This document shows, in pieces, positions 8,915 through 17,508 of a stretch of DNA of 57,667 bases. Position 1 is the stretch's first letter; every line of letters starts with the position of its first letter. The notes under the pieces were generated by a model. That model was not told the DNA's origin, did not search any database, and saw only the letters and a program-made list of their open reading frames with translations. Source of the DNA: an uncultured Synechococcus sp. (GTDB taxonomy: Bacteria > Cyanobacteriota > Cyanobacteriia > PCC-6307 > Cyanobiaceae); assembly GCA_903855705.1 (NCBI GenBank), contig CAINZT010000196.1:1-57667 (forward strand), in the 5' to 3' direction. Both the position numbers and the translations under genes were made by a program.

Positions 8915-9868
8915 CTAATCCTCGGCCTCACTGGCGAGCTGCTGCAGGCGCCGATAGAGGGCCTCTTCCGCCTCAGTGAGCTCTTCGGGCACCACTACCC
9001 GGATCTCCACCAGCTGGTCGCCCCGCTGGTGGCCCCATTCCAGCCCGCGCCCCCTCAACCGCAACAACCGGCCACTGGAGGAGCCCGCCGGCACCCGCAG
9101 TTGCACTGGCCCCTCCAGGGTCGGCACCGCCACCCGGCAGCCCAACACCGCATCGGCGGGAGCCAGGTCCAGCTGAAACAACACGCGCAGCCCATCGATG
9201 CGCAGGCCTTCCTCGGTGCGCACCCGCAGTTGCAAAAAATGGTCGCCACCGCCGGCTACCACCCCGGCCAGGCGCAGGCGCCAGCCATCACCGGCCAGGG
9301 GGGGCGTCCAGGTTTCCAGCACCGTGCCATCGGCCAGCTCCAGTTCGATGCGATCGCCTGTGAGGGCCTGCTCCGGCGTGAGTTCCACCACCGTTTCGGC
9401 ATCGACACTGGCCACCACCGGCGGCGGCGGCGGTGGCGAGGGCGTTACCCCCCAGCCCCGACCTGGTGCCTCAGGCTGGGGATCCGGCACCTGGGGATCC
9501 GGCCAACCCTCGGGATCGGCCCCGACAGGCCCAAATTCCGGTTCGGCTCGGGCCTGGCGCCGCCCTAAAAGGGCGTCGAGATAGTCGTCGAATTCCGGAA
9601 AACCGCTGGCGAAGCGATCCGGCGGAGCGCTGCCGCTTGCCCCCTGGCCCCGTTCCCAGGCCTGGCGGCGGCTGGGGTCGCTGAGGATCGCGTAGGCGGC
9701 GTTCACCGCCTTGAAGCGCTCTTCGGCTACGGGGTCATTGCCGTTGAGGTCTGGGTGCCAGAGGCGGGCCTGCTGGCGGAAGGCCCGCTTCAGGCTGGCG
9801 GCATCGGCGCCGGGCTCCAGGCCCAGCACGGCCCAGAGATCGGCGGTGTGGGGCGGGCTCTCCAACAC
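8915..9868 (-). CDS. dnaJ: DnaJ-type co-chaperone
   Basis: A J-domain protein expected to stimulate the ATPase of the adjacent DnaK. The J domain is at residues 9-75 (LWAVLGLEPGADAASLKRAF...), with the essential HPD in RLWHPDLNG. Pro/Gly-rich linker sequence follows, with PSPPPPPPVV near residue 145. From about residue 155 comes a beta-rich C-terminal substrate-binding region (VELTPEQALTGDRIELELAD, LLRLRGRGLEWGHQRGDQLV). There is no Cys-rich zinc finger, so it is a type II-like DnaJ (CbpA/DnaJ-B class). At 317 residues the length fits. It begins 5 bases after the dnaK stop. Confidence 0.93.
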   Translation of the reverse strand: MLESPPHTADLWAVLGLEPGADAASLKRAFRQQARLWHPDLNGNDPVAEERFKAVNAAYAILSDPSRRQAWERGQGASGSAPPDRFASGFPEFDDYLDALLGRRQARAEPEFGPVGADPEGWPDPQVPDPQPEAPGRGWGVTPSPPPPPPVVASVDAETVVELTPEQALTGDRIELELADGTVLETWTPPLAGDGWRLRLAGVVAGGGDHFLQLRVRTEEGLRIDGLRVLFQLDLAPADAVLGCRVAVPTLEGPVQLRVPAGSSSGRLLRLRGRGLEWGHQRGDQLVEIRVVVPEELTEAEEALYRRLQQLASEAED

Positions 9869-9873
9869 TCGCC

Positions 9874-12492
9874 TCAGTCCTCAGCCCAGGGGTCGTCCTG
9901 GGGCGGGCGGGGCCGGGGTGGCATGGGCTCGCCGCGGCGCTGGCCGTAGGAGGGGTTGGCGCCACCTTCGCCGGCATAGGGATCAAGATCCCGCTCCGGG
10001 TAGGAGCCGTAGGGGCTGGCTGGCTGCTGAGCCCAACTAGAGCGATTGATGGCAGCCCCATCCGGGCCTGGCCGGCGATCCCTTGGCCGATCATCGCTGG
10101 CGTCAAAGTCCCGATCCCTTTGGCGTGGATCCCAGCGTTCCTGGGACCCATCCCCTGGTCGATCGATCGAACGCTCAGACGCCCAATCCGCCGAGCGACC
10201 CCCAGGCGGTTCAAAGGACCTGTCCGCAGACCTGTCTGGAGACCTGTCTGGAGACCTGTCCGAAGCCCAATCTGCAGACCTGTCCGAAGACCAATCCGAA
10301 GACCTTTCAAAGGAACGGTCTGCTTGGCGGTCATCGAAGCGCTCTCTTGAGCGTTCTCCTGAGGGGAAAGCGGAACGGTCCAAGGTCTGATCGCGATCCC
10401 GACCCTGGCCCCAATCGGCCCTGGGTTCATAGCGATCGCGGCCATCCCCACGGGAAGGGGGCATGCCCACTCCACCGAGAGTGGAACTGCCTCCCCAGTT
10501 GCTGCCCAGGTCGCTGCGGAGCTCACCTCCCCAGCTGGACTCCCGCCAGGGGTCCTGTAGGCCGCGGCGGCTGCCGCCCCGGTCCCAGTCATCCCAGTCG
10601 TCGTCGGCGAACAACTCATCCTTGAGGGAGCCCAGGGTGTTTTTAAGGCCCTGGAGAGGGCCGCCCGCCTCACTGCGCCGCTCGCTGGTGAGGCGGCGAT
10701 TGAGGCCATAGAGGGCCTCCTGCAGTTCGCTCACCGCCACCTCCAGCTCGGCCAGGTCGCCGGCGGCGAGCAGGTCCTGCACCTGGCGCAAGGACAGTTC
10801 CACGGCCCGTTGCTGGCGGTCGGCCCCGTAGGGCCCCAGTTCCAGGGCGGCATCGCGCAGGCGCCGTTCCGCCTGGGCCACCAGGGTCTGGGCCCGGTTG
10901 CGGCGGTCGATCTCGCTGCGTTTGCGCCGATCTTCGGTGGCCTTCTGCTCGGCCTCGGCCAGCAGGCGCTGGACCTCCTCCTCGCTGAGGTTGGAGCCCC
11001 CCTGGATGCTGACGCTCTGTTGGCGGCCCGTGGTGCGGTCGGTGGCGGACACCTGCAGCAGGCCGTTGGCGTCGATGTCAAAGGACACCTGCACCTGGGG
11101 CACACCCCGGGGCGCCGGTGGAATCCCCGACAATCGGAAGCGGCCCAGGGACTTGTTGTCGCTGGCCATCTGGCGCTCCCCCTGGAGCACATGGATTTCC
11201 ACCGAGTTTTGATTGGCCTCCGAGGTGGAGAACACATCGGATTTGCGCACCGGAATCGGCGTATTGCGTGCAATCAGCACCTTCATCACGCCGCCAATGG
11301 TTTCCAGACCCAGGGAAAGGGGACTGACGTCATTGAGCATCAGGTCGCGCAATTCGCCGGTGAGAATGCCGGCCTGGACGGCGGCACCGATCGCCACTAC
11401 CTCGTCGGGGTTGACCGATTGGCAGGGCTCCAGGGGGACCAGGGTGCGCACCATGGCTTGCACCATTGGCATCCGGGTGCTGCCGCCAACCAAAACCACA
11501 TCGTCGATGTCTTCGGCGGCTAGGCCCGAATCGCGCAGGGCCCGCTGCACGGGGCGCAGTAGGCGATCGAGTAGGTCACCGCAGAGGCCTTCAAAGGTGC
11601 GGCGCTCCAGGGTCGTTTCGATGTGGAGGGGCCCGGCGTCAACGGTGGCAATAAAGGGCAGGGAAATCGGCGTGCTCTGAACGCCGGAGAGCTCCTGTTT
11701 GGCTTTTTCGGCCGCTTCGGTGAGCCGCTGCAGGGCCTGGCGATCACGGCGTAGGTCGATTTGGTGCTGGGCCAAAAAGGCTTCAGCCAGCCAATCGACG
11801 ATGCGCCGATCCCAGTCGTTGCCGCCGAGTTGGGTGTCTCCGCTGGTGGCCTTGACGTCAAAGACGCCATTGGTGATACGCAACACCGACACATCGAAGG
11901 TGCCACCCCCCAGGTCGAACACCAGCACCCGTTTGACGGCGCTGCGATCGAAGCCATAGGCCAGGGCTGCAGCGGTGGGTTCGTTGAGGATCCGCTCCAC
12001 GCTGATGCCGGCGAGGCGTCCGGCATCGCGGGTGGCCTGGCGTTGGGCATCGTTGAAATAGGCCGGCACGGTGATCACCGCCGCCTCGACCGGCTCGCCC
12101 AAGTAGGTGGCGGCGTCATCGACGAGCTTGCGCAGCAGGCTGGCGACCAGTTCTTCGGGGGCGTATTCCCGTTCCGTGGCCGGGCAGACCACGCGCACGT
12201 TGCCCTGGTCGTTGGCCCGGATCGTGTAGGGCACTGCCAGGCTGCCCTCTTCCAATTCATCCCAGCGCCGACCGACGTAGCGCTTGAGGTTGGCAAAGGT
12301 ATTGCGCGGATTGAGCACCAACTGGCGCCGGGCCAACTGGCCCACCAGCAACTCCTGCTCCCTGTTGAAGCCCAACACCGAGGGGGTCGTGCGCCCCCCT
12401 TCGGCGCTGGCGATCACCTGGGGACGGCCGCCTTCCAGCACCGCCACCACGGAGTTGGTGGTGCCAAGGTCGATGCCAACGATCCGCCCCAT
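9874..12492 (-). CDS. dnaK: DnaK (Hsp70) with long repeat-rich C-terminal tail
   Basis: ATP-dependent Hsp70 chaperone. The ATPase domain opens GRIVGIDLGTTNSVVAVLEGG, with VITVPAYFNDAQRQATRDAG, LVFDLGGGTFDVSVL and VVLVGGSTRMPMVQAMV. The substrate-binding domain has LSLGLETIGGVMKVLI. The 872-residue protein is over 200 residues longer than standard DnaK (~635). After about residue 600 the tail is low in complexity, with acidic DDDWDDWDRGG, then many S/A-D-R-S and SDW tetrapeptides, and a Pro/Gly-rich end. The helical lid looks shortened. Cyanobacterial DnaK1/DnaK3 paralogues are known to differ mainly in their C-termini. I started at ATG 12492 (MGRIVG); an ATG four codons upstream is possible. 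A dnaJ follows directly. Confidence 0.95.
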   Translation of the reverse strand: MGRIVGIDLGTTNSVVAVLEGGRPQVIASAEGGRTTPSVLGFNREQELLVGQLARRQLVLNPRNTFANLKRYVGRRWDELEEGSLAVPYTIRANDQGNVRVVCPATEREYAPEELVASLLRKLVDDAATYLGEPVEAAVITVPAYFNDAQRQATRDAGRLAGISVERILNEPTAAALAYGFDRSAVKRVLVFDLGGGTFDVSVLRITNGVFDVKATSGDTQLGGNDWDRRIVDWLAEAFLAQHQIDLRRDRQALQRLTEAAEKAKQELSGVQSTPISLPFIATVDAGPLHIETTLERRTFEGLCGDLLDRLLRPVQRALRDSGLAAEDIDDVVLVGGSTRMPMVQAMVRTLVPLEPCQSVNPDEVVAIGAAVQAGILTGELRDLMLNDVSPLSLGLETIGGVMKVLIARNTPIPVRKSDVFSTSEANQNSVEIHVLQGERQMASDNKSLGRFRLSGIPPAPRGVPQVQVSFDIDANGLLQVSATDRTTGRQQSVSIQGGSNLSEEEVQRLLAEAEQKATEDRRKRSEIDRRNRAQTLVAQAERRLRDAALELGPYGADRQQRAVELSLRQVQDLLAAGDLAELEVAVSELQEALYGLNRRLTSERRSEAGGPLQGLKNTLGSLKDELFADDDWDDWDRGGSRRGLQDPWRESSWGGELRSDLGSNWGGSSTLGGVGMPPSRGDGRDRYEPRADWGQGRDRDQTLDRSAFPSGERSRERFDDRQADRSFERSSDWSSDRSADWASDRSPDRSPDRSADRSFEPPGGRSADWASERSIDRPGDGSQERWDPRQRDRDFDASDDRPRDRRPGPDGAAINRSSWAQQPASPYGSYPERDLDPYAGEGGANPSYGQRRGEPMPPRPRPPQDDPWAED
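10217..10312. repeat. 12-bp tandem repeat inside dnaK tail
   Basis: About eight consecutive 12-base units of the form GACCTGTCTGGA (plus strand), with variants GACCTGTCCGAA, GCCCAATCTGCA and GACCAATCCGAA. Two adjacent copies, 10229-10240 and 10241-10252, are identical. Read on the minus strand they encode tetrapeptides such as SDRS, ADRS, PDRS and SDWS in the DnaK tail. Because 12 is a multiple of three, copy number can change without breaking the frame. Confidence 0.9.
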
Positions 12493-12608
12493 GGATCCGC
12501 GCATGGAAAACCCAAACTAACGGCCCGAAAGCCCTGATCTCCCCCACAGCAGCCGTCCTGCCAACCGGCTGACCAATCCCCAGCCTGGGGACTTCGAAAA
12601 CAAGCCAT

Positions 12609-12633
12609 AAAAAAACCGGCGTGAGCCGGTTTT
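12609..12633 (-). terminator. intrinsic terminator of tRNA-Ser
   Basis: On the minus strand: AACCGGC, loop TCAC, GCCGGTT, followed by a run of T residues. It starts a few bases after the 3' end of tRNA-Ser and matches a Rho-independent terminator for that short transcript. Confidence 0.8.
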
Positions 12634-12636
12634 CAA

Positions 12637-12723
12637 CGGAGAGGGAGGGATTCGAACCCTCGATAGAGTTGCCCCTATACAGCATTTCCAATGCTGCGCC
12701 TTCGACCACTCGGCCACCTCTCC
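12637..12723 (-). tRNA. tRNA-Ser(GGA)
   Basis: An 87-base class II tRNA on the minus strand. The acceptor stem GGAGAGG pairs with CCTCTCC and is followed by discriminator G, as expected for serine tRNAs. The anticodon arm is CAGCA-TTGGAAA-TGCTG, which gives anticodon GGA. A long variable arm lies between the anticodon stem and the T arm, and the T loop is GGTTCGAATCC. CCA is not encoded. It reads UCC/UCU codons. Confidence 0.97.
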
Positions 12724-12784
12724 CTAAGTTCGGGGGCTAGTGGGGCAACTGGGAGAATGTAGCAGTCACCCCCCAGGGCCCCAG

Positions 12785-13153
12785 ATGGCGCAGCATTTCC
12801 CGATCACGGTGCACTGGCGTCAAGAGCAGCGCACCATCCGCCTGGACGTGCCCGAAGGCGAGTACATCCTGCGCAGCTTTGAAGCCCAGGGCCAGCCCTT
12901 GCCCTTCAGCTGCCGCAATGGCTGTTGCACCGCCTGCGCCGTGCGGGTGCTCAGCGGTGAGATCGACCAGCGTGAATCCCTGGGGTTGTCCAAAGAAGTG
13001 CGCGGCAAGGGCTACGGCCTGCTCTGCGTCGCCCGGGCCCTGGGCCCGCTGGAGGTGGAAACCCAGGATGAGGACGAGGTCTACGACCTGCAGTTCGGCC
13101 GCTTCTTTGGCCGTGGCAAGGTGCGTCCTGGCCTGCCCCTCGACGACGAATGA
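12785..13153 (+). CDS. plant-type 2Fe-2S ferredoxin
   Basis: A 122-residue [2Fe-2S] ferredoxin-fold electron carrier. The cluster ligands are visible as CRNGCCTAC (C-x4-C-x2-C) and the final cysteine in LLCVARALGPLEVET. Residues 1-30 form the usual beta strands (ITVHWRQEQRTIRLDVPEGE). About 25 acidic and basic residues extend past the domain (EVYDLQFGRFFGRGKVR), which is more than in photosynthetic PetF, so it is probably a specialised ferredoxin and not the main photosynthetic one. Its stop overlaps the start of the following phosphatase gene (ATGA), so the two are translationally coupled. Redox partner unknown. Confidence 0.93.
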   Translation: MAQHFPITVHWRQEQRTIRLDVPEGEYILRSFEAQGQPLPFSCRNGCCTACAVRVLSGEIDQRESLGLSKEVRGKGYGLLCVARALGPLEVETQDEDEVYDLQFGRFFGRGKVRPGLPLDDE

Positions 13154-14058
13154 GCCAGCCCAGCCGCTGCTCCGACCTGAGCCTGCAGGACTCCGGCCTG
13201 GACCATCCAGCCCTGGAACGCCTAGTGGCCGTGGCCCGGGAGGCCGCCAGCGCCGGCGCTGAGCGGTTGATGCACCATTTCGGCCACTTGGAGCGCATCC
13301 ACGAAAAGGGCCGCGCCGGCGACCTGGTGACCGAAGCCGACGAGGCGGCTGAGGCGGCCGTTCTGGCCGTGCTGCAGCGCCACACCCCCGACTTCGGGGT
13401 GTTGGCCGAAGAAAGCGGCTGGAAGGAAGGCCAATCGGACCTGGCCTGGTGCGTCGATCCCCTCGATGGCACCACCAACTTCGCCCACGGCTTTCCCTTC
13501 TTTGCCACCTCGATCGGCCTCACCTGGCAGGGACGCCCCCTGCTGGGGGCCTTGGCCGTGCCGGCCCTGCAGCAACACTTTTGGGCGGCCCCAGGCCTGG
13601 GGGCCTGGTGCAACGACCAGCCCATCCAGGTCAGCGCCTGCCAGGACCTGGGCTCCTCACTGCTGGTGACGGGCTTTGCCTACGACCGCCACACGCGGCT
13701 CGACAACAACTACGCCGAATTCGCCTACTTCACCCACCGCACGCGTGGCGTGCGCCGGCCCGGGGCGGCGGCGGTGGATTTGGCCTTTGTGGCCGCCGGC
13801 CGCCTCGATGGCTACTGGGAACGGGGCCTCTCCCCCTGGGACCTGGCCGCCGGCGTGGTGTTGGTGGAGCAGGCAGGGGGCCAGGTATGCGCCTACGACG
13901 GCGGCCCAATCAACCTGGCCGAAGGGCGGCTGATCGCCTGCGCCCCCGGCCTGCGCCAGCCCCTGATCGAGGGGCTGGCGGCCTGCTCACCCCTGGCCGG
14001 GGCCAGCTATGGCGCCCCGGAGCTCGATCAGGCCGGGGCCATGACCCTGGAGAGTTGA
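13150..14058 (+). CDS. inositol monophosphatase family protein
   Basis: A 302-residue phosphatase of the IMPase/SuhB/CysQ superfamily. Metal-binding motifs are in place: the Glu in FGVLAEESGW, WCVDPLDGTTNFAHGFP (DPxDGT), and the C-terminal GLSPWDLAAGVVLVEQAGG (WDxAAG). DLVTEADEAAE near residue 60 is the first conserved block. Substrates in this superfamily include inositol-1-phosphate, fructose-1,6-bisphosphate, PAP and histidinol phosphate; the sequence does not decide among them. The downstream hisZ makes histidinol-phosphatase activity worth considering, but this is inference only. ATG 13150 overlaps the ferredoxin stop by four bases. Confidence 0.92.
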   Translation: MSQPSRCSDLSLQDSGLDHPALERLVAVAREAASAGAERLMHHFGHLERIHEKGRAGDLVTEADEAAEAAVLAVLQRHTPDFGVLAEESGWKEGQSDLAWCVDPLDGTTNFAHGFPFFATSIGLTWQGRPLLGALAVPALQQHFWAAPGLGAWCNDQPIQVSACQDLGSSLLVTGFAYDRHTRLDNNYAEFAYFTHRTRGVRRPGAAAVDLAFVAAGRLDGYWERGLSPWDLAAGVVLVEQAGGQVCAYDGGPINLAEGRLIACAPGLRQPLIEGLAACSPLAGASYGAPELDQAGAMTLES

Positions 14059-14105
14059 CCCCGGCTCCATAGGATCCGCAACAGATCGCCGCTGTTCCCA
14101 GTCCC

Positions 14106-15314
14106 ATGGCCCTGCAACCCGCCGCCGGCGCCAGGGACCTCAATCCCCAGCAGGTGGATGGAAACCGCACCCTGGTCAGCCAGCTGGCCGCGGTCTATCG
14201 CCTCTGGGGCTACGAGGAGGTGGCGCCACCGACGATTGAACGACTGGAAACCCTCCAGGCCGGAGGTGGCATCGATGGTCGCGAGGTGGTCCGGCTTGCG
14301 ACCGAGGAGGCCCTGGGCCTCAGGCCCGAGATGACGGCCTCGATCGCCCGGGCTGCCGGTACCCGCATGGCAGCCCGCAGCCGGCCCCTGCGGCTCTGGT
14401 ACACCGGCCCGATCTACCGCAGCCGTCAGGCCGACGGTGGTGGGGCCGGGGGCGGCCAACAAATTGTCGAAGAACTGCAGAGCGGCGTGGAACTCCTGGG
14501 GGGAGCCAGCGCCGCTGATGACAGCGAATTGTTGCGTCTATTGCTCGCCTGCCTGCGCAGCCTCGGCCTAGGCCAGAAGCAGCAAACCCAGCTGTTGCTT
14601 GGCCACCACGGCGTGCTTGCCGCGCTGTTGGATCAGGTGCCGGCCGATCAGCGCACGGCCGCCAGGCAGGCCTTAACGGGATTTGATTTCATGGCGATTG
14701 CCGCCCTGCCCTTGCCTGAGGTCCAACGCCAGGGCCTGCAACGGTTGATGCGACTGCGGGGCGAGCCGGTGGCGGTGCTCTATCAACTGGAGCAGTTGCT
14801 GGGCCCCTGTGCCCTCCTCGAGACCCTGGCCACGACCCTGGACGCCTTGGCTCCTACCGCCGCTGCCCAGGGGGTGGGCCTCAGCTTCGATCCCACCTTC
14901 CAGCCCCATTTCGCCCTTTACGACGGTTTGGTGCTCAAGGTGGTTTGCCAGGGGGCGGACACGGCCCCGGTGGAAATTGCCAGTGGCGGCCGCTACGACG
15001 CCCTAGTGGGCCGCTTCTGCGGGGCAGACAGCCAGGCGATGGCGGCTGGCATGGGCTTTGGCTTCGCCGTAGAGCCGATCCGAGACCTGCTTGAGGCTAC
15101 GGCCAGCGCCCGGTCAGGGGACGCCCCTGGCCAGGGGCCGATCCTGGTGGCCTACGGCCAGGCCAGCCAGCTGGCCCAGGCCCTCGACCAGCTCGAAACG
15201 CTGCATAGCCAGGGACAAGCGGCCGAACTGTTGAGCCGCCCCTGTGCCACGGCCGCCGAGGCGGAAGTGCAAGCGGCCCGCCGAGGCTGTGGCTCCACCC
15301 TCTGGATCGCCTAA
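14106..15314 (+). CDS. hisZ: ATP phosphoribosyltransferase regulatory subunit HisZ
   Basis: A histidyl-tRNA synthetase paralogue that associates with short-form HisG at the first step of histidine synthesis. The 402-residue protein has HisRS-like segments: GYEEVAPPTIERLETL, LRPEMTASIARAAGT (motif 2 region), YTGPIYRSR, and the C-terminal EIASGGRYDALVGRFCG with GMGFGFAVEPI. No tRNA anticodon-binding domain follows; the C-terminal ~70 residues are a small alpha/beta region. HisRS itself usually has longer motif 2 and anticodon domains, so HisZ is the better call. Confidence 0.9.
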   Translation: MALQPAAGARDLNPQQVDGNRTLVSQLAAVYRLWGYEEVAPPTIERLETLQAGGGIDGREVVRLATEEALGLRPEMTASIARAAGTRMAARSRPLRLWYTGPIYRSRQADGGGAGGGQQIVEELQSGVELLGGASAADDSELLRLLLACLRSLGLGQKQQTQLLLGHHGVLAALLDQVPADQRTAARQALTGFDFMAIAALPLPEVQRQGLQRLMRLRGEPVAVLYQLEQLLGPCALLETLATTLDALAPTAAAQGVGLSFDPTFQPHFALYDGLVLKVVCQGADTAPVEIASGGRYDALVGRFCGADSQAMAAGMGFGFAVEPIRDLLEATASARSGDAPGQGPILVAYGQASQLAQALDQLETLHSQGQAAELLSRPCATAAEAEVQAARRGCGSTLWIA

Positions 15315-15350
15315 GGCCCTGCCTAGGATCGCGGTCGCTTTGATCCCCCA

Positions 15351-15572
15351 ATGGCCCACACGATCCTCACCGATGTCTGCGAGGGTGTGGCCGACTGCGT
15401 GGATGCCTGTCCGGTGGCCTGCATCCACCCCGGCAGCGGCGCTAATAGCAAAGGCACTGCCTTCTATTGGATCGATTTCGACACCTGTATCGACTGCGGA
15501 ATCTGCCTGCAGGTCTGCCCGGTGGCCGGGGCGATCGTGCCCGAGGAGCGGCCAGACCAGCAGCGCTCTTGA
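15351..15572 (+). CDS. small bacterial-type Fe-S ferredoxin
   Basis: A 73-residue protein with two cluster-binding regions. The first is CEGVADCVDACPVAC, with a C-x5-C-x3-CP pattern as in 7Fe or divergent 8Fe ferredoxins; the second is the classical CIDCGICLQVCP. WIDFDTCIDC matches cyanobacterial members of this family. It probably carries one 4Fe-4S cluster and one 3Fe-4S or 4Fe-4S cluster. It lies 36 bases after hisZ in the same direction. Electron partner unknown. Confidence 0.93.
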   Translation: MAHTILTDVCEGVADCVDACPVACIHPGSGANSKGTAFYWIDFDTCIDCGICLQVCPVAGAIVPEERPDQQRS

Positions 15573-15690
15573 GTGCGTGCTCCTGAGCGGTTCTCGCCTA
15601 TTCATTTCGCCATTAATCGGGCCCATCCCCCGATCAACGTCGATCCAGTTCTGACCGTGGGGCATGGTGGGGGAGTGTTGGGTTCTCCCC

Positions 15691-16080
15691 ATGGCTGATG
15701 CCCCCTACCTGGTCGCCCTCGCCCTGGTGGAACTGAACGGCAAGCGCAGCCTGCCGATTGGCGGTCGCTCCCAAAGCGCCGCCGCCGCCCACCACGGCGA
15801 TCCAGGCCCGGAGGGCCTCAGTCTGGTCCTAGAGCTGCTCTTGCGGCTGTGGCAACGCAGTGATGAGGGCCCCCTGCAACGGGCGTGCGGTGACACAAGC
15901 CTGCTGCTTGTGGAGATTCCCCTCGCTGAGATGAGCGAAACCCTGCCGATCCTCAAGGCCCGCTGGCTGGCCGAGGGGGATACCGAGGCTTTCCAGGCCG
16001 GGCTCCAGGCCCTGGCCCACCGGGGTTGGCGGGTGGTTTTCACCAAGTACGAACCAGTGGCCCTGGTGGCCTGGCCCTAA
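15691..16080 (+). CDS. conserved-looking unknown protein, 129 aa
   Basis: I do not recognise the family. The 129-residue soluble protein starts MADAPYLVALALVELNG, has an Ala/His-rich stretch around residue 30, and ends HRGWRVVFTKYEPVALVAWP. Codon use and GC pattern look like its neighbours, and the ORF is clean, so I consider it a real gene. ATG 15691 directly follows a C-rich stretch. No signal peptide or membrane helix is visible. It sits between the ferredoxin and the zinc-ribbon protein genes, all on the plus strand. Confidence 0.7.
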   Translation: MADAPYLVALALVELNGKRSLPIGGRSQSAAAAHHGDPGPEGLSLVLELLLRLWQRSDEGPLQRACGDTSLLLVEIPLAEMSETLPILKARWLAEGDTEAFQAGLQALAHRGWRVVFTKYEPVALVAWP

Positions 16081-16164
16081 AGGCCCAGGGCCTTCGGGGG
16101 CTAGATCTTGCCGATACGATTTCGATCCGCCGGCGCCCCAGGCGCACCCGTCTTTCCCTAGCCG

Positions 16165-16509
16165 ATGGCCTGTCCCAATTGCGGCAGCTGGTCCGTGCGC
16201 TCCGATCGCAGCTTGGCCGGTCGCATGGTTTGTGGGCGTTGTGGCTCGCCCCTGTCGGGAACCCGTGGCCAGGGCCGCCGCCCCCGGACCCACGGGCAGA
16301 ACAGGAAGCAGCCGTTACTGGCCCTTCTCTATCAACTCAAGCCAGGCTGGTGGGCTGTGCTGGCCCTGTTAGCGCTTGGGGCGGGACTGGCCCTGTTGGA
16401 GCCGCCCCAAGGGCACCAGGGAAGCCCCATCCCCGGCAGCAGGGGCCTGGGCAGCCAAAGCCTGATGGCGCCAGGCCAGAGCGGAGGCTGGCAGCCCCTG
16501 AACCCGTGA
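16165..16509 (+). CDS. small zinc-ribbon membrane protein
   Basis: A 114-residue protein. Residues 3-26 form a zinc ribbon with two CxxC knuckles (CPNCGSW and CGRCGSP). A basic linker rich in Arg, Gly and Gln leads to one hydrophobic helix at about residues 62-79 (WWAVLALLALGAGLALL). The C-terminal tail is Gly/Ser/Pro-rich. The arrangement predicts a cytoplasmic zinc ribbon tethered to a membrane. Zinc-ribbon membrane proteins of this size are common and functionally unassigned. No partner is evident from the neighbours. Confidence 0.72.
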   Translation: MACPNCGSWSVRSDRSLAGRMVCGRCGSPLSGTRGQGRRPRTHGQNRKQPLLALLYQLKPGWWAVLALLALGAGLALLEPPQGHQGSPIPGSRGLGSQSLMAPGQSGGWQPLNP

Positions 16510-16559
16510 CTGGCTCCTACCCGCTTTGGGGGATCAGGCCTGACTGAGCTGTCGTTCCA

Positions 16560-17312
16560 TCAGATGGCTCGCATTAAATCGAGGCCGTGCAGGCCCTCGT
16601 ATAGCAAGTAGGCCCCAAGCACCAGGGCCAGCACACCCACCAGCCATTCAGCCTTGTGTTGCAACCAATCCTCCAGGCGGGCGATCGGTTCACGGATGGC
16701 GCCCCGGCTCACGAGCCAAGCCAGCGGTGGTAGCAGCAGCAGGGAACTGGCCACCAGGGTGAACAGACCCGTGACTTCGGCATCGGCCTTGAGGCCGGGC
16801 TCGTTGAGCAGCAGCAGACCGGCCTCCTTGAGATAGAAGACCAGATTTTCCGGCGTGAGCAGGGCGCTGGTGGCTCCGATCAACACCAGGGTGACGGTGT
16901 TGAAGTCGGGCAGCTGGTTCATCAGCCGTAGGGCCATGCCCTCTTCACCGATGTTGGCCTGGGGGGTGAGTTGGTAGAGGCCCAGGCCCACTAAGGCACC
17001 GGCGCCGAGCAGGTCGATCAGCACCTGTTCCCGTTCGCCATGGTTGAGGCTGATCGAGAAGGTCTCGCCCACCAGGGTGAGCACCACGATCGCCAGGGCA
17101 TTAGCCAGGGCCCAACCGCTCACGTAGGCCATGGCCCGCTGCAGGGGTGCCTTGCCCAACAGAAGCAGGGCCACCACGGCGATGTGCAGGGGGCTGAAGG
17201 CAATCCCAATTCCGAACAGGGACGACTTGGTGACCAGGGCAGTGGTCAGAACTCCAGGGCTGTAGAGGGCTGGGGGCAGGCTGGCGCTAGCAACCAGGGC
17301 GGAGAGAGACAA
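16560..17312 (-). CDS. GAP family (sulfolipid-addressing-like) membrane protein
   Basis: A 250-residue integral membrane protein with about six hydrophobic segments, for example IGIAFSPLHIAVVALLLLG, AMAYVSGWALANALAIVVLT and WLVGVLALVLGAYLLYEGLHG. The SP.H...V.LLL pattern in TM1 and the spacing of helices fit the GAP/Sap family (named from mycobacterial sulfolipid-1-addressing protein), part of the LysE-like exporter superfamily. Substrate is unknown. The gene converges with the zinc-ribbon gene and diverges from the Coq4-like gene, with a 196-base AT-richer intergenic region that likely holds both promoters. Confidence 0.75.
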   Translation of the reverse strand: MSLSALVASASLPPALYSPGVLTTALVTKSSLFGIGIAFSPLHIAVVALLLLGKAPLQRAMAYVSGWALANALAIVVLTLVGETFSISLNHGEREQVLIDLLGAGALVGLGLYQLTPQANIGEEGMALRLMNQLPDFNTVTLVLIGATSALLTPENLVFYLKEAGLLLLNEPGLKADAEVTGLFTLVASSLLLLPPLAWLVSRGAIREPIARLEDWLQHKAEWLVGVLALVLGAYLLYEGLHGLDLMRAI

Positions 17313-17508
17313 ACGGGCAAGGCCTGGCAGATGGCTCGATTGTCAGCGATCGGTGGCCCGAACCGTGGCTGCCGTCGCGAGGGGATCCCCGGACCCTCCA
17401 ACAGAGACAACAACTGCAAGCCGTATCGGGCTCACCACCGAAGCAATCAATCCCCACAAGAGGACATTGTATTAAATCGATCAAGTCCTAGAATCGAAAA
17501 AATATTGA

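Noticed and set aside
10083-10625. Plus-strand ORF through the dnaK tail
   Set aside because: It is a shadow of the 12-bp repeat, which is open in several frames; the minus-strand DnaK frame is continuous with the chaperone.
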